A stretch of DNA of 64,000 bases, taken from positions 1 through 64,000 of the forward strand of contig NZ_DLHN01000006.1 of assembly GCF_002483235.1 (NCBI RefSeq), given 5' to 3'. Each line of letters starts with the position of its first letter. Positions within the stretch are counted from its first letter, which is position 1. Below the pieces are notes generated by a model. That model searched no databases. It saw nothing but the letters and a program-made list of their open reading frames with translations, and was not told the origin of the DNA. A program made the translations under genes and the position numbers. Source of the DNA: Pedobacter glucosidilyticus. GTDB taxonomy: Bacteria > Bacteroidota > Bacteroidia > Sphingobacteriales > Sphingobacteriaceae. This document shows, piece by piece, positions 45,568-54,366 of the stretch.

Positions 45568-45977
45568 GGCAAAAATAAATTTTCTTCATGCCAATAGCTT
45601 TTATCTTGGTTTTGCCATCTGATGATAAGTTTCCATTCGCCTTTAGTTAAACTTGCTCTTGGTATTTGTACTTGCTTATCTTTTAAATCAAAGGTTTTGT
45701 CTAAAGCTTTGTCAGAAGGTCTTTTAAATTCTACAGTACCTGTGCTTAAACCTTTAAAGCTGATGTAAACAAAATCATCATTCACCTGTACTTTTGGTGT
45801 AGCTTGGTCTGTTACAACCTGCTTTTTCTGATCAAATTCTTTATCATAAGCCAAGCCTTTTTCATAATAGTCTTTATCGTAGCTATCGTCTGGTGCTTTA
45901 AACATCATCACTACAAGAAATATCACAAAGCTCATAAAAAGCCCCAATCCAATAACTAATCCTTTTCCCCAATTCAT
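45564..45977 (-). CDS. fixH: FixH/CcoH-family cbb3 oxidase assembly protein
   Basis: 137 residues: one N-terminal transmembrane helix (about 5-27) and a periplasmic beta domain. The segment YDKDYYEKGLAYDKEFDQ is the FixH family signature. FixH/CcoH stabilises cbb3 oxidase during assembly. It sits 9 bp after ccoG and overlaps the TauE/SafE gene, matching the standard ccoG-fixH order. Confidence 0.9.
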   Translation of the reverse strand: MNWGKGLVIGLGLFMSFVIFLVVMMFKAPDDSYDKDYYEKGLAYDKEFDQKKQVVTDQATPKVQVNDDFVYISFKGLSTGTVEFKRPSDKALDKTFDLKDKQVQIPRASLTKGEWKLIIRWQNQDKSYWHEENLFLP

Positions 45978-45986
45978 ATTCTGAAA

Positions 45987-47363
45987 TTAATTTACCGGTC
46001 CTAAAAAATTTGTTTTAATGGTGTATTGTTTCTCGTCACCACGATACACATCTAAACTGATATTGGTTTTACTTTCCTTTATCATGTTTGAAGGTACTAA
46101 TAAAAAGAATGTTGTCTTACTAACGCTTTCTTTTTCTACATCGTTTACGGCTTGTATCCATTTTATTTTGATTCGGTCATCAAGCGGTTTAATAGAAATA
46201 TGAAGTTTTTCTGTTGTTTTATTGATGATTTCGGCATGATACAGGTTACTTACATAGCCTCCAGGTTGCTCTTGATAAAGCATACCTGCGGCTCTTAAAA
46301 CGGTAATATCAATATCTTTTCTGCTCATGATGAAATAGGTAAGTACAGAAGCTAATAATAAAATAATCACAGAATAAGCTTTCATCCTTGAAGTAAACCT
46401 AGGGCTAGTTTGGTTTTTAATCATCTCTTCAGAATAAAAACCTATTAAGTTTCTAGGCTTATGAATTTTATCCATCACTTGGTCACAAGCATCAATACAA
46501 GCGGTACAGTTTACGCATTCTAATTGCGTTCCTTTTCTGATATCTATCCCGGTAGGACAAACAGCTACGCATAAATTACAATCAACACAATCGCCAAGAT
46601 TTTCTTGTTTCTCTGCTTTTTTAATTCTTCCCCTGGGTTCTCCTCGGATATAATTATAAGCAACAACCAGAGAGTTTTTATCTAACATTACACCTTGTAA
46701 ACGGCCGTAAGGGCAGGCCACAATACAAACTAATTCTCTTACTTTGGTAAATACCAGATAAAATACTAAGGTAAATATCCAGATACCAATAAAACCTACC
46801 ATGTGTTGGGCAAGAGGCTCCATCATGATTTGAATCAACTCATCGCTACCAATAATATAAGCTAAAAAAGTATTTGCAATGAGGAAAGATATGATTAGAA
46901 ATAAGCTATGTTTAATTGTTTTTTTGATGATTTTATCCGTTGTCCATGGGCCTTCATCTAGCTTTTTTCTTGCAGCAGGTTCGCCTTCTATCCAAATTTC
47001 AATTTTTCTGAAAACCATTTCCATAAAAATGGTTTGAGGACAAACCCAGCCACAAAATACCCTGCCAAAAGCAATGGTAAAAAGCACAATACACACCAAA
47101 AATAGGAGTGTGGCTAATACAAAAATGAAAAAGTCTTGCGGCCAAAAAACATGAGAGAAGAGAATAAATTTTCTATCGATGATGTTGAAAAGTAGAAGTT
47201 GATGCCCTTGTATTTTGATATGTGGCGCAGCAAATAAAAATAAAAGAAGGAAATAGCTTAAATAGCTTCTGTATTTATACCATTTATCTTTCCTTACTAA
47301 TGGATAAAGCCATCTTCTTTTCCCGGTTGCTTCTACAGTGCTATGATAAGTTATTTCTTCCAT
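45987..47363 (-). CDS. ccoG: Cytochrome c oxidase accessory protein CcoG
   Basis: A 458-residue membrane ferredoxin-like protein. It has several transmembrane helices, the motif FGRVFCGWVCPQTIFME near residue 88, and two 4Fe-4S cysteine clusters, CVDCNLCVAVCP and CVNCTACIDACD near 260-290, then a periplasmic Ig-like C-terminal domain. CcoG (RdxA/FixG) is implicated in copper reduction for cbb3 assembly. It follows ccoP across a 98-bp gap containing a long hairpin. Confidence 0.93.
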   Translation of the reverse strand: MEEITYHSTVEATGKRRWLYPLVRKDKWYKYRSYLSYFLLLFLFAAPHIKIQGHQLLLFNIIDRKFILFSHVFWPQDFFIFVLATLLFLVCIVLFTIAFGRVFCGWVCPQTIFMEMVFRKIEIWIEGEPAARKKLDEGPWTTDKIIKKTIKHSLFLIISFLIANTFLAYIIGSDELIQIMMEPLAQHMVGFIGIWIFTLVFYLVFTKVRELVCIVACPYGRLQGVMLDKNSLVVAYNYIRGEPRGRIKKAEKQENLGDCVDCNLCVAVCPTGIDIRKGTQLECVNCTACIDACDQVMDKIHKPRNLIGFYSEEMIKNQTSPRFTSRMKAYSVIILLLASVLTYFIMSRKDIDITVLRAAGMLYQEQPGGYVSNLYHAEIINKTTEKLHISIKPLDDRIKIKWIQAVNDVEKESVSKTTFFLLVPSNMIKESKTNISLDVYRGDEKQYTIKTNFLGPVN

Positions 47364-47407
47364 ATAGATTTAAGATTTTGAAGCCTTGTTTTTAGGTAGA
47401 TGATGTA

Positions 47408-47446
47408 AGATTTACGATTTTAGAATCATCCTAAAATCGTAAATCT
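47408..47446. terminator. 16-bp hairpin between ccoP and ccoG
   Basis: AGATTTACGATTTTAG and its exact inverse flank a 7-nt loop. AT-rich and without a T-run on the minus strand, it could separate expression of the structural and accessory genes. Confidence 0.5.
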
Positions 47447-47461
47447 AAATGCTAAAAATCC

Positions 47462-48328
47462 TTAGGATTCTTTATCTCCTTGCGGTTCTTTCCCGTTAGG
47501 CGGATTGGTACCTGCTAAAGATTTGATGTAGTTAGCAACATCAGAAATTTGTTTTGGTGTAAGCTGTTTCTCCCAAGAAACCATACCTTTTTCTGGTACA
47601 CCATATTTAATGGTTTTAAATACGTTATTGATTTTACCGCCGTGTATCCAATAATCATCAGTAAGGTTTGGTCCAACAGTACCTTCGCCATTTGCACCAT
47701 GGCATGCTACACAGTTTTTAGTGTAAATAGCTTTCCCTTCTGCAATAACACCAGCATCTGTACTTAATGCCACAGTATTTTCATCAACATTATTGGCAGA
47801 TTGTGCTAAGAAAGCTGCTTTTGCAGTTTCTGCTTCTTTAACCTCAATAGCGTATTCTTCATCTTGTAACTTCCCTAAATTAAACACATGGAAGTTTAAG
47901 ATATATACAAAAGCAAAAGCAATAGTTGCATAAAATAGGTACATAAACCATCCTGGTGTAGGGTTATCCAACTCTTGGATTCCATCATAATCATGGTCAA
48001 TCATCATGTCTTTTTCCTCTGATAAAGGTTTTAAAGACAGTACTTTTTGCCAGAAGGTTGGTTTAGCAGGTTGTTCTGCTTTTAAAACAAACTCATAATC
48101 TGGATGATTCTCAGTTGCAACTACTTTTGCTTCTTCTGGTTTTAGCAGTAAAGCAGCCATCACTCTAAAAGTTTTAAGCAATACCAAACATACGATACCA
48201 ATTAAAACCAGCATAGCTAAAATGGCAACCAATGCTATATTATTCATCAACTCGCCACTAGCGGCAAAGGTTGATTGTGCTGTTAACAGCAACATCATGA
48301 AAACAAATATGGGTTTTATAAATTTCAT
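47462..48328 (-). CDS. ccoP: cbb3 oxidase subunit CcoP, single heme c
   Basis: 288 residues: an N-terminal hydrophobic segment, a second helix (about 25-50), a third (about 137-158, WFMYLFYATIAFAFVYIL) and a C-terminal cytochrome c domain with one CxxCH (NCVACHGANGEG, near residue 206) and axial Met in KGMVSW. Proteobacterial CcoP normally has two heme c sites; here only one CxxCH exists. The extra N-terminal helices are typical of the Bacteroidetes form. It passes electrons toward CcoO/CcoN. Confidence 0.9.
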   Translation of the reverse strand: MKFIKPIFVFMMLLLTAQSTFAASGELMNNIALVAILAMLVLIGIVCLVLLKTFRVMAALLLKPEEAKVVATENHPDYEFVLKAEQPAKPTFWQKVLSLKPLSEEKDMMIDHDYDGIQELDNPTPGWFMYLFYATIAFAFVYILNFHVFNLGKLQDEEYAIEVKEAETAKAAFLAQSANNVDENTVALSTDAGVIAEGKAIYTKNCVACHGANGEGTVGPNLTDDYWIHGGKINNVFKTIKYGVPEKGMVSWEKQLTPKQISDVANYIKSLAGTNPPNGKEPQGDKES

Positions 48329-48339
48329 GTTCTTGAGTA

Positions 48340-48504
48340 TTAATCGTTATCAGATGCTAATGGAATGTTTTCCATATAGTTTACATGGCTCTTTTTCATT
48401 TTGATAAGTGCTATGGTAGCTCCAACAAAGAAGCTAAAAAAGATGAATAGCGATAATAACATGTATATTTCGTTTCCGTTTAGATCATTCAATTGTTTAA
48501 ACAT
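48340..48504 (-). CDS. ccoQ: CcoQ-like small cbb3 subunit
   Basis: A 54-residue protein starting MFKQLNDLNGNEIYM, with a single transmembrane helix (LLSLFIFFSFFVGATIAL) and a short charged tail (IKMKKSHVNYMENIP). Size, topology and position between ccoNO and ccoP match CcoQ/FixQ, which stabilises the complex. It lies 11 bp after ccoNO and 11 bp before ccoP. Confidence 0.8.
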   Translation of the reverse strand: MFKQLNDLNGNEIYMLLSLFIFFSFFVGATIALIKMKKSHVNYMENIPLASDND

Positions 48505-48515
48505 GGCCGTAATTT

Positions 48516-50633
48516 TTAATTTTTAGCTTTAATATCTGTTCCTAATCTTTGTAAATAAGCAATAATGGCTATGATTTCTTTATTGCTACCTACTTTAATC
48601 TTGTCTTTAGCAAGGTTATCACTAATACCTTTAGCTTGTTTATCTAAATCTTGATTCGCGGTAAGCTCATATCCATCAGGATAAGGAACACCTAAAGAGC
48701 GTAGTGCTTTAATTTTAGATGCCGTAGTAGTGGTGTCTAACTCTTGTGTAATTAACCAATCGTAAGCTGGCATTATACTACCTGGCGACATGGTTCTAGG
48801 GTCTAACATGTGGTTGTAGTGCCAAGCATCGCTATATTTACCACCTTGTCTGTGTAAATCTGGTCCGGTACGTTTAGAACCCCATAAGAATGGATGATCG
48901 TAAACAAACTCACCAGCTTTACTGTACTCGCCATAACGTTCTGTTTCAGATCTAAATGGTCTAATGGTTTGCGAGTGACAGTTTACACAACCTTCTCTGA
49001 TGTATAAATCTCTACCTTGTACTTCTAAAGCTGTATATGGTTTTACAGAGCTGATTGTAGGTACGTTAGAAGAGATAAAGAAAGTAGGAATCATCTCTAC
49101 TACACCACCAATTAATATCACAATTAAGCTGAATACCAATAAAGCCATAGGCTTACGCTCCAATTTGCGGTGCCAGAACTCTTTTTTAGCCTCAGTTTCA
49201 TCCATTTTAGGTAATGGTAAAGCCTCCGCAGCTTCGTTTTCTACCAATTTACCTAAAGTCATGGTTTTATAGATGTTATATGCCATTACAATAACTCCGG
49301 CTAGGTACATGGTACCACCAATAGAGCGCATGATGTGCATTGGAATAATTCTTAAAGTAGTTTCTAAGAAGTTTGGATATTTTAATAAACCTTCTGGCGT
49401 AAACTCTTTCCACATTAAACCTTGGGTAAAACCAGCCCAATACATCGGTATGGCATAAAATAAGATACCTAAAGTGCCAATCCAGAAGTGGAAAGAAGCT
49501 AATTTTTTTGAGTATAAACCCGTTTTATACATTCTAGGTATCATCCAATAGATCACACCAAATGTTAAAAATCCGTTCCATCCTAAAGCACCCACGTGTA
49601 CGTGTGCTACTATCCAATCTGTAAAGTGTGCTACCGCATTTACTTCTTTTAAAGAAAGCATTGGACCTTCAAATGTTGCCATACCATAAGCGGTAAGTGC
49701 AACTACCATAAATTTAAGGGTTACATCATCTCTAACTTTATCCCAAGCGCCACGTAGGGTTAATAAACCATTGATCATACCGCCCCAGCTTGGTGCAATT
49801 AGCATGATAGAGAAAACAACGCCTAAAGATTGCGCCCATCCTGGCAAAGAAGTATATAATAAGTGATGTGGGCCCGCCCAGATATAAATAAATATTAAAG
49901 CCCAAAAGTGTAAAATACTTAAACGGTAAGAATAAACCGGTCTGTTAGCCATTTTAGGCAAGAAGTAATACATCATCCCTAAATAAGGTGTGGTTAAGAA
50001 AAACGCCACCGCATTGTGCCCATACCACCATTGTACCAAGGCATCTTGCACACCAGCAAATAAATAATAGCTTTTAAATGCAGAAATTGGTAATTGAAAA
50101 GAGTTTACAATGTGTAAAACAGCAACAGTTACAAAAGTAGCAATGTAAAACCAGATAGCTACGTATAAGTGTCTTTCTCTTCTTTTAATAATGGTACCAA
50201 ACATGTTGATACCAAATACTACCCAAATTAACGTAATAGCAATATCAATAGGCCATTCTAGCTCTGCATATTCGTGAGAACTGGTAAGTCCTAAAGGTAA
50301 GGTTATAACAGCCGAGACAATGATTAATTGCCATCCCCAGAAATGGATGCGGCTTAAAACATCGCTAAACATTCTGGCTTTTAATAACCTTTGTAAAGAG
50401 TAATAAACGCCCATAAAAATGGCATTACCAACAAAGGCAAAAATTACCGCGTTGGTGTGTAAAGGACGTACACGCCCAAAAGTGGTGTACTGCGAGTCTA
50501 GGTTTGCTGCTGGTGCATACAATTGTACGGCTACCAATAAACCAACCAACATACCTATAATACCCCAAACTAGGGTGGCAATGGTAAAGTCTCTTACAAT
50601 TTTGTTGTCGTAATAAAATTTATCTGGCTGCAT
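48516..50633 (-). CDS. ccoNO: cbb3 oxidase fused subunits I and II (CcoNO)
   Basis: 705 residues. The CcoN part (about 1-470) has twelve helices with the heme-copper ligands, including HNAVAFFLTTPYLGMMYY and HVHVGALGWNGF. The CcoO part (about 490-705) has one helix and a cytochrome c domain (GCVNCHSQTIRPF, near residue 555). The subunits are separate genes in Proteobacteria and fused in many Bacteroidetes. The enzyme reduces oxygen with high affinity and pumps protons. The start is the ATG at 50633. Confidence 0.94.
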   Translation of the reverse strand: MQPDKFYYDNKIVRDFTIATLVWGIIGMLVGLLVAVQLYAPAANLDSQYTTFGRVRPLHTNAVIFAFVGNAIFMGVYYSLQRLLKARMFSDVLSRIHFWGWQLIIVSAVITLPLGLTSSHEYAELEWPIDIAITLIWVVFGINMFGTIIKRRERHLYVAIWFYIATFVTVAVLHIVNSFQLPISAFKSYYLFAGVQDALVQWWYGHNAVAFFLTTPYLGMMYYFLPKMANRPVYSYRLSILHFWALIFIYIWAGPHHLLYTSLPGWAQSLGVVFSIMLIAPSWGGMINGLLTLRGAWDKVRDDVTLKFMVVALTAYGMATFEGPMLSLKEVNAVAHFTDWIVAHVHVGALGWNGFLTFGVIYWMIPRMYKTGLYSKKLASFHFWIGTLGILFYAIPMYWAGFTQGLMWKEFTPEGLLKYPNFLETTLRIIPMHIMRSIGGTMYLAGVIVMAYNIYKTMTLGKLVENEAAEALPLPKMDETEAKKEFWHRKLERKPMALLVFSLIVILIGGVVEMIPTFFISSNVPTISSVKPYTALEVQGRDLYIREGCVNCHSQTIRPFRSETERYGEYSKAGEFVYDHPFLWGSKRTGPDLHRQGGKYSDAWHYNHMLDPRTMSPGSIMPAYDWLITQELDTTTTASKIKALRSLGVPYPDGYELTANQDLDKQAKGISDNLAKDKIKVGSNKEIIAIIAYLQRLGTDIKAKN

Positions 50634-50712
50634 AATTAAAGATTAGCTTTTTTGATGGTGTAAAATTACTTTGGCTCTGATGACAATAGAATGACTTTGC
50701 TTATTCATAAAA

Positions 50713-50726
50713 GTGAGCCATATCAC
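50713..50726 (-). promoter_or_regulatory. Crp/Fnr-like site upstream of ccoNO
   Basis: GTGA-GCCATA-TCAC, an exact 4-bp inverted repeat with the TGA-N6-TCA core of Crp/Fnr family operators. It ends 80 bp before the ccoNO start, between ccoS and ccoNO. Confidence 0.55.
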
Positions 50727-50741
50727 ATTTTTAAATAAGTG

Positions 50742-50924
50742 CTATTTAGAAGTAGGAGATTGCTCTTCTACTTGAGGCTTATCGTCAGCGTCATCCATTA
50801 AAATTCTTATCGATGGGGTGTATAAATCTGTATGCTGTCCGTTGTTTTGTGCCCATAAAAAGGCTAATAAAAAAACAATAGCTACCAAAACGCTGCAGCC
50901 AATTAAAAAGAAAATGGTACTCAT
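50742..50924 (-). CDS. ccoS: cbb3 oxidase assembly protein CcoS
   Basis: 60 residues: one N-terminal helix (IFFLIGCSVLVAIVFLLAFL) then the polar tail WAQNNGQHTDLYTPSIRIL, a clear CcoS pattern. CcoS is required for heme and copper insertion into cbb3 oxidase. It overlaps the end of ccoI by 4 bp. Confidence 0.88.
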   Translation of the reverse strand: MSTIFFLIGCSVLVAIVFLLAFLWAQNNGQHTDLYTPSIRILMDDADDKPQVEEQSPTSK

Positions 50925-53305
50925 GATAATTGATGTTTTTTAGCCATGTAATGTGTTGCAAGGCTGGTGAATGATATAATGGTGACCGTACTCAAGGGCA
51001 TTAAGATAGCTGCAAAAAGTGGGGATAATTGCCCTGTAACCGCTACGCTTAATCCTATGATGTTGTAGGTAAGAGATATCCCAAAGGAAATATGAATAAC
51101 CCTTACGGCTGATTTAGAGAATTTCAAAAACTGCGGTAGCAAGTGTAAAGCCGAGCCATCTAAAATAGCATCACTACCAGGAGTGAAATTATTGATATGA
51201 TCTGTAACGGCAATGCCAGCATCACTTTGTTTTAATGCACCAGAATCATTTAAGCCATCGCCAATCATCATGACCTTAGCTTGCTGATTTTGCTTTTCTT
51301 TAATGAAATTAAGCTTGTCTTGCGGCGTTTGCTTAAACTGTAAATGAAACGGACTGCTAAAATAAGATTGCAATACTTCGGCATCCTGATTAGAATCTCC
51401 AGATAATAAATAAGTGTTATAATTTTTATTGATGTTGCTTAAAAGCTGATTTAGATCTTTCCTAAACCTTTGCTTAAGCTCGAAGAAACCTATGTATTGC
51501 TCACCAATTTTAATATGTACTTCGGGGAACTCTTGTAAACCATCTTTCTGACCGGTAATTAATGCTCTGCTACCTATGAGTACTTCTTTTCCATCATACA
51601 CAGCAGAAATTCCTTTTCCGGTAAGTTCTTGATAGTGGGAGATAGCCACTGCTGTTCTGTGTCCTAAATAAGAGCAAATTCTTCTGCTATGTGGGTGAGA
51701 TGAGTTTTTACAAACCGTATAAACAATATCTTTTGTTAAACTAGATAATTGCCCTTTAAAGATAACACCTTGGTTTTCTGCTATACTTACGGTACCTGTT
51801 TTGTCAAAAACGATAGTGTCTATTGCGGCTAATTGCTCTACAACATCGGTGTTTTTAAGGTAGAATTTGTTTTTGTCTAAGATGCTTAAAGCGGCCGACA
51901 TGGTAAAAGGGGTGCTTAGCGCTAAAGCACATGGGCAGGCAATAATCAATATCGCTGTAAAGGCAGATAAACCTGTACGCCAATCTTGCGGTAACCAAAA
52001 TAATAAAGTACCAAAGGCCAAAGCTAATAGTACAATGCTAAAATAATGGCTCACCTTGGTAGAGAAGGTTTTTATTTTGGTTGATTCTTGCTTTTGGAAA
52101 ACCTCGTTATTCCACAATTTGGTTAAATAACTTTGCGAAACTGGCTTAATAACCTCCAATTCTAAAGCGCTACCTGTTTGTCGGCCCCCGGCATAAATAA
52201 TTTCGCCTAAAGTTTTGCTAACAGGTAAAGATTCTCCGGTTACGAAACTAAAATCAATTAAAGCATCACCTTTTAATAAAATGGCATCAGCAGGTATAAT
52301 TTCTTGGTTTTTAATCAAGATTCTATCGCCTTGAGCTAATTTTTCAAGAGGAACAGCTTTTTCGCTTCTATCCTCATTTAAAACTTGTACCGCAACAGGG
52401 AAGAAAGAGCGATAATCTCTTTCAAAAGATAAATGATAATAGGTTTTTTGTTGCATAAACCTACCTATCAATAAGAAAAATACCAAGCCGGTTAATGTAT
52501 CTGCAAAGCCATGGCCGGTATTAAAAACATATTCTACAATGGTTCTTATAAAGAGCACAAAAATGCCTAGCGCCAGAGGGAAATCAATATTTAAAACCCT
52601 AACTTTTAGGTTTTGCCAAGCATTAACAAAATAATCTTTACCAGAATAAAAGAAAGCCGGAATACAAAACAGGATATTCAATAAGCTAAAGAACTCGCCA
52701 AACTTAGCCTCAGTTTCTGATAAACCAAAATAAGCCGGAAAGCTTAATAACATCACATTGCCAAAGCAAAAACCAGCAACAGCTATTTTTTTAGAGAGGT
52801 TATCTTTTTGTTTTCCACTTTTCTTAACAACGTCTTGCAAACTTATTAAAGGCTCGTAACCCACGCTAGTCATCAACTCAACTAATGCTCTTAAGCTTAT
52901 CTGTTGCGGATTAAACTGGATATAAACCTGTTTTTTAAGGAAATCAACACGGTTTTCTAATATGCCAGGATGCAAAGTATATAAATGCTCTAAGAGCCAA
53001 ATACAAGAGCTACAGTGTATTGCTGGTACATATAAAGAAATGATAGTTTTTTGTTCATCCGTATAATCAATAAGCTGTTGGATAATATCTGGTTCATCCA
53101 GATAAGCAAATTGTTTATTTCCTGATGCTTGAGTTTCTCCTGGATGTTGGTTTAACTGATAATAATTACCCAGTTTACTTTTAGATAGGATGGTGTAAAC
53201 ACTTAAGCAGCCTGTACAACAAAACGATTTCTCATCTTTTTGATGTTCTTCTGTATAGCAATCATTACCACAGTGGTAGCATGTAGTTCCGGTTAGTATA
53301 GCCAT
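50921..53305 (-). CDS. ccoI: Copper-transporting P-type ATPase CcoI
   Basis: A 794-residue P1B ATPase that exports copper for cbb3 oxidase assembly. It has an N-terminal cysteine-rich domain (CYHCGNDC, CCTGC), a heavy-metal-associated domain (AIHCSSCIWLLEHL), eight helices with the ion motif IIACPCALALSTPF, the phosphorylation motif FDKTGTVS and the hinge GDGLNDSGAL. The ATG at 53305 (MAILTGTTCYHC) is preferred. A frame to 53359 would add 18 residues unlike the family. First gene of the minus-strand cbb3 cluster. Confidence 0.92.
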   Translation of the reverse strand: MAILTGTTCYHCGNDCYTEEHQKDEKSFCCTGCLSVYTILSKSKLGNYYQLNQHPGETQASGNKQFAYLDEPDIIQQLIDYTDEQKTIISLYVPAIHCSSCIWLLEHLYTLHPGILENRVDFLKKQVYIQFNPQQISLRALVELMTSVGYEPLISLQDVVKKSGKQKDNLSKKIAVAGFCFGNVMLLSFPAYFGLSETEAKFGEFFSLLNILFCIPAFFYSGKDYFVNAWQNLKVRVLNIDFPLALGIFVLFIRTIVEYVFNTGHGFADTLTGLVFFLLIGRFMQQKTYYHLSFERDYRSFFPVAVQVLNEDRSEKAVPLEKLAQGDRILIKNQEIIPADAILLKGDALIDFSFVTGESLPVSKTLGEIIYAGGRQTGSALELEVIKPVSQSYLTKLWNNEVFQKQESTKIKTFSTKVSHYFSIVLLALAFGTLLFWLPQDWRTGLSAFTAILIIACPCALALSTPFTMSAALSILDKNKFYLKNTDVVEQLAAIDTIVFDKTGTVSIAENQGVIFKGQLSSLTKDIVYTVCKNSSHPHSRRICSYLGHRTAVAISHYQELTGKGISAVYDGKEVLIGSRALITGQKDGLQEFPEVHIKIGEQYIGFFELKQRFRKDLNQLLSNINKNYNTYLLSGDSNQDAEVLQSYFSSPFHLQFKQTPQDKLNFIKEKQNQQAKVMMIGDGLNDSGALKQSDAGIAVTDHINNFTPGSDAILDGSALHLLPQFLKFSKSAVRVIHISFGISLTYNIIGLSVAVTGQLSPLFAAILMPLSTVTIISFTSLATHYMAKKHQLS

Positions 53306-53360
53306 AATACAAAACTGCTGATTTGGGGTGGGCAGAGAAATGATTGAATTAGTTAACAAA

Positions 53361-53378
53361 ATATGATTATCGTCATAT
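53361..53378 (-). promoter_or_regulatory. Crp/Fnr-like palindrome upstream of ccoI
   Basis: ATATGA-TTATCG-TCATAT, a perfect 6-bp inverted repeat with the TGA-N6-TCA core, 56 bp before the ccoI ATG. It shares its core with the site before ccoNO. Confidence 0.6.
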
Positions 53379-53483
53379 TTATACTGTTAAATTGGAGATG
53401 AGGTTTTAACCCCTGTAAGATGATGAAGTCAATGAAGCTTGGTAAGCTAAGGCTTCAGCTTAAAAATAATTGAAATGTATTTC

Positions 53484-53491
53484 TATATTTG
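53484..53491 (+). promoter_or_regulatory. -7 box of the tRNA-Arg promoter
   Basis: TATATTTG fits TAnnTTTG and predicts transcription starting a few bases before the mature tRNA at 53500. No clear -33 element is seen. Confidence 0.6.
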
Positions 53492-53499
53492 CAGCTATT

Positions 53500-53571
53500 G
53501 CCTCCGTAGTTTAATGGATAGAATGATGGTTTCCGGTACCATTGGTAGGGGTTCGAATCCCTTCGGGGGCG
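53500..53571 (+). tRNA. tRNA-Arg (CCG)
   Basis: A 72-nt cloverleaf. Anticodon stem ATGGT/ACCAT encloses TTCCGGT, giving anticodon CCG; acceptor GCCTCCG/CGGGGGC, discriminator G. It marks the left edge of the accessory stretch, a usual place for insertions. Confidence 0.94.
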
Positions 53572-53580
53572 CAGATTTAT

Positions 53581-53705
53581 TTTAGAGGGATTGATTTTTG
53601 ATTGATTGATTGAAGGATTGATTTTTTAATTTTTAATTTTCCTTTTTAATTTTCTTAGTTGATGATTTAAGCCTTCTGCTTTTAGCCTTCTGCATTCAGC
53701 CCTTC
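53581..53705. repeat. GATTGATT plus AGCCTTCTGC stutter repeat
   Basis: A run of GATTGATT variants, then TTTTTAATTTTT, then GCCTTCTGC units. In reverse complement the same two modules in the same order reappear at 63343-63445, with different internal spacing. Confidence 0.65.
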
Positions 53706-54280
53706 TCCGTACCATGTTCGAGACTTGTTCGGGAAATGGCCCCGTTTTTCTGAAGGTGTTACGAATAAGTCTGGGAGAAGCACCGAAGGAGATATGGATA
53801 AAACGTGGATAAAAGGTGGAGTATAGGTGGGTTATACGTGGACTTAGATTAATAAATTTTCTTGATGATGTGTTTTGTTATAATGGAGGTTAAGTAAACA
53901 TAAGCAATAAAACGTAAATTTCAAATGAAATTTGTATTTATTAGAGAAATCTTTCTGCATGGTTTAAAAGTGACATTTTACGTTCTTAAAACAGAAATAC
54001 TTAATACCTATGTGAAGCATCAAAAAAGCATTTCTTTAAACTCGTTATTGAAATTAAATCCAGCAGTTATTGATTATTTAATTAAAATTATCCGTTTAAA
54101 CCCGGATAATAGTTGTCTTAATTCTTATAATGGTTAGATTTTGTATTTCAAGTATTGAAAATCGCTTTACAAGATAGGTAGTAAGAATAAAAAAAACCAA
54201 AATATAGATGATTATAAAGCATATTAGCCAAATAAAAAGTCCTTTAGATCATTTGAATATTTAAAATCTAATACTAAATT
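53706..54280. other. Gene-poor stretch before the cassette-like region
   Basis: The first 130 bp are repetitive in style (CACCGAAGGAG, then repeated ACGTGGATAAAA and GTGGAGTATAGGTGG units). A 70-codon frame at 53925-54137 has a Met start but no recognisable family or ribosome-binding context, and I do not call it a gene. The rest is AT-rich with nothing visible. Confidence 0.5.
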
Positions 54281-54334
54281 GTAACTTAATCGAAAAATAT
54301 GCGCTATAGGATAGCGGATATTTACTAGTTGTAC
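54281..54334 (+). other. attC-like hairpin, left boundary of the SMI1 cassette
   Basis: GTAAC at the left pairs with GTTGT at the right (G-U pairs allowed). Inside, AAATAT-G-CGCTAT pairs with ATAGCG-G-ATATTT around AGG, one mismatch only. The right end GTTGTACGCA (54328-54337) is matched by its near inverse TGCGCACAAC after the SMI1 gene (54851-54860). Confidence 0.5.
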
Positions 54335-54366
54335 GCAATTATAAATCAACGAACTAAAGAAACTAT

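Noticed and set aside
53925..54137. A 70-codon plus-strand reading frame
   Set aside because: No family resemblance, no operon context, and it lies in a repetitive, AT-rich gap.
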